Source: Deltaproteobacteria bacterium
GTDB taxonomy: Bacteria > Lernaellota > Lernaellaia > JACKCT01
Reading direction: 5' to 3'
DNA: 48,373 nt
NCBI GenBank assembly: GCA_027493875.1
Contig: JAOSJX010000014.1
Location: 1-48,373, forward strand
Shown piece by piece: positions 41,987 through 48,373 of the stretch. Position 1 is the first letter of the stretch, and each line of letters opens with the position of its first letter. Position numbers and translations under genes: made by a program. The notes beneath the pieces were generated by a model. It searched no databases, was not told the origin of the DNA, and saw only the letters and a program-made list of their open reading frames with translations.

Positions 41987-42973
41987 GAGCACTTCACGGT
42001 TGCATGTAGCCACATGATTTGAACCACCCGAAAGCGTCGTCGGCGGTGACGGTGCGGAGAGCTTCGCCGATGGCGCGGAAAAGTGCGTCGAGGGTTCGGG
42101 CTTTGACCTTGCGGAGATATGCTTTGATCTTGGACCACATCTTCTCGATGGGATTGAGATCGGGACTGTACGGCGGCAGGTAACGCACCTGCGCTCCGAC
42201 CGCCTCGATGAGGTGCGTCACCGCCGGGCTCTTGTGTGGCGCGAGGTTGTCCATCACCACCACGTCGCCCGCCCGCAGCCTCGGTGCCAGGACATGCTCG
42301 ATGTACGTCTCGAATGCGGCGCCGTCGGTGGCCCCGTCGATGACCCAATCGACCGTTTGTCCGTTGAACCACAGCGCCGAGATCATGGTGGTCGTGTTCC
42401 AATGCCCGTGCGGCGACGCATCCACCACGCGCCCTCCGTCGAAGGCGCGCCCGTAAAGCCGGGTCATGTTGGTCTTGGCGCCGCTCTCGTCCAGAAAAAT
42501 CAGGTGCGACGAGTCGATCCCGTCCGTTTCTTGGCGCCAAGCCTTCCGCCGGGCTTGGACGTCGGGACGGTCCTGCTCACGGGCGCGGAGTGACTTTTTT
42601 TTCGGCGGCAGCCCAAACGGCCCAGCGCCCGATGAACGGCCATGATGCTGCCGTGGCCGCCCGTGGCTGCCAGCAGGTCTTCGAGCGTGGCGTCCGGGTT
42701 TTCGCAAACCGCCTTCTTCAAGGCTTCCAACCGCGGACCTTGATAAACAGCCTGCCGGCCGCCGCCATGCGGTTTCGGCGCGATCGACTCGCCCCGCCGC
42801 CGCCGGCCCAAGAGATTTCTCACGAATCCGTAGCTGACACCGAACCGGGCTGCGATGTCCCGCTTCGTCACCCCGCCGCGTTCGTAAGCCGCCACCACCT
42901 TCTCGCGTAGGTCCATCGAATAAGCGCTCATGTCTGACGTATCGGCATAGCCAACGCCAAACGTGAATTGCTC
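41987..42973 (-). mobile_element. IS630-type insertion sequence inserted at TA
   Basis: Ends defined by inverted repeats GAGCACTTCACGGTTG (left) and GAGCAATTCACGTTTG (right, read inward on the minus strand), 13-14 of 16 matching. They are flanked by TA at 41985-41986 and 42974-42975, the TA target duplication expected for the IS630/Tc1-mariner group. Removing the element plus one TA restores the IS110 reading frame exactly. Length 987 bp. Confidence 0.9.
41994..42931 (-). CDS. IS630-type transposase, expressed by a likely programmed -1 frameshift
   Basis: Two overlapping frames. The first, from ATG 42931, has [20 protein letters not shown], a helix-turn-helix ([18 protein letters not shown]) and ends in a different frame after CRRKK. 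The second gives the DDE catalytic domain: [13 protein letters not shown] (D), [11 protein letters not shown] (D) and [19 protein letters not shown] (E). They meet at A8 (42595-42602), where the first frame reads A AAA AAA, a canonical -1 slippery heptamer. The fused product is about 312 residues, normal for IS630. Unlike other breaks in this window, this one fits known IS biology. Confidence 0.87.
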
Positions 42974-43104
42974 TAGCGAATTTTTACACGCGGGTCCGGA
43001 AACGGTCGAGCGCGAAGATCGCGCGCGTCGCCGTGGCGAGGAAACTGGCGGAAATCTGCTGGATTCGCCTGCGCCGCCATCACCGGATGAAGGAGGCCGC
43101 GTAA

Positions 43105-43615
43105 CGAAGAAAGGATATCGCGGGCGGATCGGGAAGGAACGGCCCGGGTGTGGAACTGGCGTCGACTAACATGACCAATTTGTTCGTCGAGCGCCGCGCG
43201 ACTGATTGGGCGACCTTCCGTTGAATCCTATCATGCACGGCCGCGTGTGGCGCGGATTCGGTGCGAATGGGTGTCGATGAACGCCCGCGAATCGGGAAAA
43301 GTCGGCGGCCCCGCGCCGGGACTCTTGCGGTCCCAGCGCGGGCGGCTAACGGAAAGAGAGCGCGATGACGTAAGCGACCGAAAACGGCAAGGGGCGGTGT
43401 TGACCCGCGCGGTTATGGGTGTGCCACACAGTGGCCGAGCTGGGGCTCGGCGTTCCCAGGCCACCCCGCGGACTCACCGCGGTGAGTCCGCGGTCCTTTA
43501 CCCAAGCCCCAAGCCCCAAGCCCGCCGGCGGAATGGGGCGTGTGGCGTGTCGCCTGCGGCGGCCGGCCGCCTTCCCGCGAATCCGCGCCTCGGGCGCGTT
43601 CGCCGTTCGCCGTTG
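43105..43615. other. Intergenic region with repeats, possible right end of the IS110-type element
   Basis: No credible gene in about 510 bases. The first ~150 bases after the IS110 stop may include the element's right end. 43434-43459 carries a GGCCGAGC...GCTCGGCG dispersed palindrome also seen at 16122-16138 and 16234-16252. A 28-bp perfect palindrome follows, then three CAAGCCC-type heptamers near 43501-43521. Confidence 0.6.
43466..43493. repeat. Perfect 28-bp palindrome
   Basis: CCGCGGACTCAC at 43466-43477, the self-complementary CGCG at 43478-43481 and GTGAGTCCGCGG at 43482-43493 give 14 paired bases per arm with no spacer. It lies downstream of the GT39-like gene. It could be a protein site, a cruciform or a relic of an intergenic repeat. 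Confidence 0.8.
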
Positions 43616-45210
43616 TCATTCGAGTTGCGTCATCGAACCCGCGTCCGCCGCCATCGGCCGCGTGGCCAGCGGCACATGCCGCGGGATCAGATCGTCGCGC
43701 AGATAAAGCTCGAGCTCGCCGAGGGTGATCGTCAGGCCGTAACGTTCGTCGAGAACGTCGGCGAGTTCGGGGTCCGGTGCCGTTCGCGTCGGTCCGCGCA
43801 CTTCGTAACCGGCCGTCCAGAAACGCGGCTCGCGGACCACGGCGATCATGTCCGGCCGGCTCAGCGTCACGCACCGCGCCCAGTCGCGGTCGAAGCCGCG
43901 CGCGCGCAGCGAGACCACCGGAAGCGTGTTGGTGAGTCCGCACGCCGCGGACCGTTCGGAAAAATAAAAAAGCCCCGGCTCGTGGCCGAGCACCGCCAAC
44001 GCCGCGCCGGGCCGCGTGTTGCCCTCGATCCACGCCGCCGCGTCGAGCATGACGGCGGCGTCGAACCCCGTCTCGCGGCGGACGAAGCGCCCCATATAGG
44101 TCACCGGGTCTTCGCCGCCGATCCACGCGCGCAGGTTCGCCGTCATCGCGCGCGCTCCCACCAGCGGCGACGCCGCCCAGACGGCGACGAGAAGCGCGCC
44201 CGCCGTGGCCCGGCGCATCCAAGTTTTCGTAAAGCACGTCGCCAGGCGTTCCGCCGCGCCGGCCACGCCGTAGCCGAGCGCCAGCGCCGCCGGGCCCGCG
44301 GCGAGCAGCGCGTGATGCGGAAGCGCCGTGCGTCTCAAGGCGAGGGAGGCCAAAAAGGCCGGCCGACGCACCCGCGATCAGGCCGACGCCGGGACGTTTG
44401 GTCCATCCGCGGGCCCGGACGAACAACGCGAGCGCGAGACCGAAAAAGAAAATCGGCGGCACGGCGCGCCATGACGCGATGGCGCCGCCCGGTGTCCAGG
44501 CGCCGGCGAGCTGGCGGGCGAAGAGAAAACGCTGCGAGAAGTAGTCTCCAAACCACGCGGCCGTCCAGGCGTAAAGGCCGGCGGCGACAAGCGGCAGAAG
44601 AAACCCCGCCGCCTCGAACGCGCCGTAGCGGACGCGCGGCAACGAGGGATGCGTGCGCGCCACGTGGACGCGGTGAACCACGTACCCGGCGAAAGTCCAG
44701 AACGCGCCGAGCACGAAGAGCCCCGCGACGCCCAGCGCCACGCCGCCGCCGAAGCGCCGGTCGGCCGGCGGCGCGGGTCCGCTCCAAAGATGCAGCGCAA
44801 TGACGATCGGCAACGCGGCGAACGACTCGGGCTGGCCGATCCCGTCAAAACCCGTGGCGGCGACCGCCCCGGCATACACAAGGCTCGCGCACCACGCGGC
44901 GAGGAGGCTCCCCATCACCTCCGCGGCGAAGATAAACACGGCCAACACGGTCGCGAGTTGCCACAGGAACGTCGACGCCCGAACACCGGTCGCGGTCGGT
45001 TCGGCCACGAGCTGCGCGAGGGCGGAGAACAAATGCGCGCCCGGATCGTGCACATCGAAGACGTCGTAATACGGCCCGACGGTTTCGAGAATCGCCAGCC
45101 CGCCCAGCGCGTAGGTCGTCTGATCGCGGCCGAGCGGCAGGGGAGGGAATCGCGCCGAGAAAGGCGATCGACACCGCGAGAACCGCGGCGGCGTGCGCCC
45201 ATTGGCGCAA
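43616..45210 (-). CDS. GT39/PMT-like membrane glycosyltransferase, two frameshifts
   Basis: About 530 residues from TTG 45210. The N-terminal helix is followed by the periplasmic loop GRDQTTYALGGLAILETVGPYYDVFDVHDPG, with the acidic motif typical of dolichyl/undecaprenyl-phosphate sugar mannosyl- or arabinosyltransferases (quoted in part: DQTTYALGG and DVHDPGAHL). About ten helices follow, including GVALGVAGLFVLGAFWTFAG. The C-terminal soluble part has DAAAWIEGNTRPGAALAVLG and EPGLFYFSERSAACGL. Breaks occur near 45142 (C3, one short) and near 44350. It would glycosylate a lipid or protein at the periplasmic face. Confidence 0.75.
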
Positions 45211-45245
45211 CGACAGCGAGGACGGCGCGGCGGCGCGCGCTCCGC

Positions 45246-45680
45246 TCAGGACGCGGCCCGCGTCTCGCGCGGCGGTCCTTCCGCCGCGCGGCGCAGTTCG
45301 TTCCAGGTCTGACTATCCATGTCCACCCACTCGATCCCCATGCCCGCGCGCGGGTCCGAACGCAGCGAACCGTCCGGCGGCCGGATATGGCGCACGGTCC
45401 CGTGCACGAAAAACCGGCGCGGCGCCGAGTCCGGCCGCGCTTCGTCGAACAGCGAGAGGATCACGTCCATTTCCTCGCCGATTTTCAGGGGATCGGTGGT
45501 GTTGATGAAGGCGCCGCCGGAGCTGATGTTGCTGGCGACGTGGAACTTACGAACGCGCCGGCGGTCCAGGTAGTAGTCCACCGGGAGCAGAATATCGAGG
45601 CGCGGTTCGATGCGTCTTTCGCGTCCGTCGGGCAAAAAAAACCGTCCGAGGCGTTGGCCCGGCTCCCCCGGCAGCCCCAA
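45246..45680 (-). CDS. PilZ-domain protein (c-di-GMP receptor)
   Basis: About 144 residues if TTG 45680 is used. The open frame extends upstream but would overlap the divergent gene at 45767. Both PilZ binding motifs are present: RERRIEPR (RxxxR) and ASNISSGGAF (N-x-S-x-x-G). MGIEWVDMDSQTWNELRR closes the domain. It is predicted to bind c-di-GMP and links to the HD-GYP phosphodiesterase at 20.6 kb. The neighbouring GT39-like gene downstream starts about 35 bases later and may be cotranscribed. Confidence 0.85.
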   Translation of the reverse strand: MGLPGEPGQRLGRFFLPDGRERRIEPRLDILLPVDYYLDRRRVRKFHVASNISSGGAFINTTDPLKIGEEMDVILSLFDEARPDSAPRRFFVHGTVRHIRPPDGSLRSDPRAGMGIEWVDMDSQTWNELRRAAEGPPRETRAAS

Positions 45681-45766
45681 GACGCGTAGTGATAAGATGA
45701 TATCGCAAGCCGGCCTCAGCGTCAATTTCGGTTGACGCCGCGCGCGCGGTGAGGAATGCTTACGGC

Positions 45767-46846
45767 ATGACAAGGCGGCGTTTTGTCCTGGGGGTTCTCT
45801 CGGTGCTGGCGGTTCTCGCCGCCGCGGGGGCGTGCGTTCACGATAACGACGATCCGTTCGACGAAGGGCTCGACGTCGATTGGCCGACGTCCGATCCGGA
45901 CCGCTACCATTGGAACGGCCTGACCGATCCCTTCTTCGAATTCTGGAGTTGGCACGTGGCGCTCGGCGAAAACGCCGGCGCGTTCTCGGTCACCATGGGC
46001 GTGGCAAATCCCGGCTCCGACGACGCCGCCAAACGCACCGCTTTCGTCCAGGTGTCCGGTTCGATGCTGGACGCGCCCGTCCTGCGCGAGGTCGGCGTGG
46101 ACGACTTCCACGCCAGCGCGCAGATCCGTGACGTCAAGGTTTCCGGCAGCAACGGAACGCAATCGGTCGTCCACGGCGGCGCCGGCGGCGTGACGTTTCA
46201 ATTCAACGTGACGATCGACGAGGGCTGGGAAGATACGATGGGTGCGCTGACGAACATTCCCGCCATGCCGCTCAACTGGCACGTCAACGCCCTGCGCGCC
46301 CGCGCCACCGGCTCGCTCGACGTGGACGGCGAGACCTACGAATTCGAAAGCGCGCCCGCGGTCGAAGACCACTTTTGGGGCAACGTCTACCCGTCCGTGA
46401 CCATGCGGGTGCTGGCCTTCGATTTCGACGACCGCGACGCGTCGTACGTGTTCTTCGGCGGCGACCTTCTCGTCGGACCCTTCCAGGTCCCGCTGGTCGG
46501 CGCGGCCTTCGCGGCCGGCGGCGAAACGCTGGAAATGCGCACCGTCGATCTCAACGCGCTCGCGTCGATGGAGGAAGACGCCAACGGCGATTGGATCATC
46601 GAAACCACGCGCGGCGACCTGCGCCTGCGCGCGCGCGTTTTGAATCTGCAGGATGAAGGCTTTCCCGGTCTCGCCTTCGACGAAGACGGACTCGGCGAAG
46701 GCGGGCGCGTCTGGCACGATGCCGTCGTCACCGTCGAAACCCTCGAACGCATCGACGAACTTTCCGACTGGCAGGTCGTCGACATCGCCACCAGCCCCCG
46801 CGCCCTCTTCTCCCTCGGCGTCCCGACGCCGTACCAGGATTTCTAA
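45767..46846 (+). CDS. Tat-exported lipoprotein with an AttH/tocopherol-cyclase-like fold
   Basis: 359 residues from ATG 45767 (GAGGAA 10 bases upstream). The N-terminus TRRRFVLGVL is a twin-arginine-like signal followed by a hydrophobic core and lipobox AAAGAC. After an acidic stretch, DPFFEFWSWHVALGENAGAF and later VEDHFWGNVYPSVTMRVLAF recall the two-lobed lipocalin-like fold of AttH, CrtC and tocopherol cyclase, whose family includes W-G...P-x-x-W motifs. It probably binds or acts on a hydrophobic, possibly isoprenoid, molecule at the membrane. Assignment to the family is by motif resemblance only. Its stop codon overlaps the stop of the convergent FG-GAP gene. Confidence 0.6.
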   Translation: MTRRRFVLGVLSVLAVLAAAGACVHDNDDPFDEGLDVDWPTSDPDRYHWNGLTDPFFEFWSWHVALGENAGAFSVTMGVANPGSDDAAKRTAFVQVSGSMLDAPVLREVGVDDFHASAQIRDVKVSGSNGTQSVVHGGAGGVTFQFNVTIDEGWEDTMGALTNIPAMPLNWHVNALRARATGSLDVDGETYEFESAPAVEDHFWGNVYPSVTMRVLAFDFDDRDASYVFFGGDLLVGPFQVPLVGAAFAAGGETLEMRTVDLNALASMEEDANGDWIIETTRGDLRLRARVLNLQDEGFPGLAFDEDGLGEGGRVWHDAVVTVETLERIDELSDWQVVDIATSPRALFSLGVPTPYQDF

Positions 46847-48373
46847 CAGCCGCAACAGCCGGAATCGTCGTCATCGTCGCCGCGCGCGGCGTCGTCGTCC
46901 GCCGCATCGTCATCGTCGACGTCATCGTCGAAAAGATCATCATCCGCGGCATCGTCATCCGCGTCGTCGTCGGCGTCATCGTCGATATCGTCATCGGCAT
47001 CGTCGTCCGCGGACGGAATCGTCGTCGACGTCGTGGTCGTGGTCGTCGTGGTCGTTGACGACGTTGTGGTGCCCACCACCCCGATCACGAGCGTGTAATC
47101 GCCGTGCGCGGAGCCCGACCAACCGTCCACGGTCACATAGTAGGTCCCGGTCGAAGGCGCCGTGAACTCAACGCGCGAATGCGACAGCGCATCATAGTCG
47201 TCGCTGCATCCGATCAGCGTCCCTTCGCAACCTTCGTAATGCACGGCGACGATCGTGTTGAAATCGCCCGTCAGATCGACGTAGTACTCTTCGCCGAATT
47301 CCCCGTCGAACGTGTAAAACACGTCGCGCCCGCCGGCCGATCCGCCGCACGTCGGCGTGGATTCGTCCGCTGCGCCGGAATTCGACTCCATGCGCACCGC
47401 CGGCACGGCCACCGATCCCAAATCCTCAATGGTTTCGCAAAGGTCGTTGAATGGATAAGGAGAAATTACACCGACGCGGCCTTCCGAGTTCTGTTCGTTT
47501 GCCCAACCGCTTTGGCTGAAAACAAAATCCGGAGAACCATCTCCGTTTATATCGCCGATCGAGTTGAGCGATACGCCGTAGGAATATTGGCTGCCTTCAA
47601 TCGAAACCCACCATGCGGGCGTTGGAACAAAGGTCAAGCCGGATGAACCACCACGATAGTAGCGGATATCCGCGTTGACGGACTGGCCAACGCTGGCAAG
47701 AACATCATCGTAACCGTCGGCATCGAAATCGCCGAAGCCGGTGAGGCCGCGCCCGAAATATCCATCCTCCACATCACCGTCCAATGTTTGGCTCGGCGAC
47801 AGCGCAAGACCGGACGGCGACCCATTAAAGATATAGACTCTTCCTTCCGCGTTGTTGGTCACGTCATGCAGCGTCGATGCCACGAGAATATCGTCGAAAC
47901 CATCACCGTTTACGTCCGCGGACGCAACGGGATATCCAAATCCCGCCGAACTAACCGTGCCGGTATACTCCCAACTCGGCGAGCCCGGAAGACCGCCTGA
48001 TGATCCGTAATAAGCAAACATCTTTCCGCGATATTCGATGCCGGCGGACACCGATACTCGCCAACCGCTCGCCGATATCATCAGGTCATCGTACTGATCG
48101 TTATTGACGTGCTTCGCGCAATAAAGATAGTCACCAAATCGCGCGTGCGCGTTATCGGATTCATGGGACCAGTTCGCGGAGCTCGACGGAACGCTTCCGT
48201 TACTATGAAACACTAGCACTTGGCCCTCTTCCGTCTGCCCGTTTTCATAGACGTGGGACGCGGCCACGACGTCGTCGTATCCGTCTCCGTTGACGTCACA
48301 CCACACGGCGGACAATCCCATCATCGTGTCGCCGGAATCCGACTCGTAGCTCCAGCGGGAGTCTCCGCGACAC
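46843..48373 (-). CDS. FG-GAP/PPC surface protein with Thr linker and Asp-rich tail ending GCCGC (5' end outside window)
   Basis: At least 509 residues; the N-terminus lies beyond 48373. Six or more FG-GAP (integrin-alpha-like) repeats occur, for example DVNGDGYDDVVAASHVYENG, DVNGDGFDDILVAST and DFDADGYDDVLASVG, with Ca-loop residues. Then comes a bacterial pre-peptidase C-terminal (PPC) domain (RDVFYTFDGEFGEEYYVDL, then GTYYVTVDGWSGSAHGDYTL). Next is a Thr/Ser run of about 18 residues, then about 65 residues of DDDA/DDDD-rich sequence, ending DDDDDSGCCGC. It is extracellular and Ca-rich, with an unusual C-terminus like that of the glycoside hydrolase at 8533. Confidence 0.88.
   Translation of the reverse strand, partial: CRGDSRWSYESDSGDTMMGLSAVWCDVNGDGYDDVVAASHVYENGQTEEGQVLVFHSNGSVPSSSANWSHESDNAHARFGDYLYCAKHVNNDQYDDLMISASGWRVSVSAGIEYRGKMFAYYGSSGGLPGSPSWEYTGTVSSAGFGYPVASADVNGDGFDDILVASTLHDVTNNAEGRVYIFNGSPSGLALSPSQTLDGDVEDGYFGRGLTGFGDFDADGYDDVLASVGQSVNADIRYYRGGSSGLTFVPTPAWWVSIEGSQYSYGVSLNSIGDINGDGSPDFVFSQSGWANEQNSEGRVGVISPYPFNDLCETIEDLGSVAVPAVRMESNSGAADESTPTCGGSAGGRDVFYTFDGEFGEEYYVDLTGDFNTIVAVHYEGCEGTLIGCSDDYDALSHSRVEFTAPSTGTYYVTVDGWSGSAHGDYTLVIGVVGTTTSSTTTTTTTTTSTTIPSADDDADDDIDDDADDDADDDAADDDLFDDDVDDDDAADDDAARGDDDDDSGCCGC

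Larger units (their letters stand above)
41117..43104 (+). pseudogene. IS110-type DEDD transposase gene, split by an IS630-type insertion
   Basis: ATG 41117 behind AAGGAGG. DEDD-like residues: VGVDLHKHT (D), VIEASGSYRWLYD (E) and KTDKRDAALLAKLL (D-D). The C-terminal Transposase_20-like part has IPGIGLFSALLIIGELGE and SGLTPRVDQSGG, then GSITRQGSPWLRW. At codon 290 (CTA, 41984-41986) the frame is cut by the IS630-type element. It resumes at 42976 in the same phase with [11 protein letters not shown], ending HHRMKEAA at TAA 43102-43104. Joined, it gives 332 residues, the normal size. IS110 elements encode a bridge RNA in a flanking non-coding end, so 40940-41116 and 43105-43250 are the places to look. 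Confidence 0.9.

Overview
This is a high-GC window (my estimate is a little over 60% GC) of bacterial chromosome. It probably comes from an uncultured, deep-branching Gram-negative lineage related to the former Deltaproteobacteria. Gram-negative character is supported by an LpxL/HtrB-type lipid A acyltransferase and several lipoboxes. Secreted proteins with long Asp-rich tracts and Thr-rich linkers remind me of Candidatus Lernaellota-like genomes, but that placement is a low-confidence guess. A tRNA-Sec shows that the organism makes selenoproteins.

Layout. 1-6.6 kb: tRNA-Sec, a 1-Cys peroxiredoxin, a sensor-kinase-like protein lacking its phosphoacceptor His, DNA polymerase I, a MITE-like palindrome, a secreted staphylococcal-nuclease-like protein and tRNA-Leu. 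6.7-11.7 kb: a polytopic membrane protein, a secreted glycoside hydrolase with an Asp-rich tail, and two lipoproteins. 11.8-20.3 kb: leuCD, a CAU tRNA, a TetR/SDR pair, a lipid A acyltransferase-like gene, an ankyrin protein and a tandem nitroreductase. 20.6-26.1 kb: an HD-GYP protein behind a candidate sigma-54 promoter, a ferredoxin, an EamA transporter and a large repeat-rich lipoprotein with an Asp/Thr-rich stalk. 26.3-30.4 kb: sdhCAB (complex II with one cytochrome b subunit) and a GT2 glycosyltransferase. 30.6-34.3 kb: a three-gene locus of an unrecognised protein, a SPASM-like radical SAM enzyme and a MORN-repeat protein. 34.5-40.7 kb: an apparent 2,060-residue protein with four radical SAM modules. 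40.8-43.1 kb: an IS110-type transposase gene cleanly split by an IS630-type element. 43.6-48.4 kb: a GT39-like membrane protein, a PilZ protein, a Tat lipoprotein with a lipocalin-like fold, and a partial FG-GAP protein with an Asp-rich tail ending in Cys residues.

Quality caveat. About 40 apparent frameshifts interrupt otherwise well-conserved genes, including core ones (leuC, sdhB, sdhC). Nearly all that I inspected sit in short homopolymers and are restored by adding or removing one base. I read them as sequencing or assembly indels, and I annotate the reconstructed gene spans and name the breaks. One A8 site, in the IS630 transposase, looks like a true programmed -1 frameshift.

Most interesting: the four-module radical SAM protein; the radical SAM/SPASM locus with its tightly coupled partner; Asp-rich tails that end in a Gly-Cys-Cys-Gly motif; CRP/FNR-like boxes upstream of both sdhC and the ferredoxin; the His-less kinase; and the MITE that supplies the polA stop codon.
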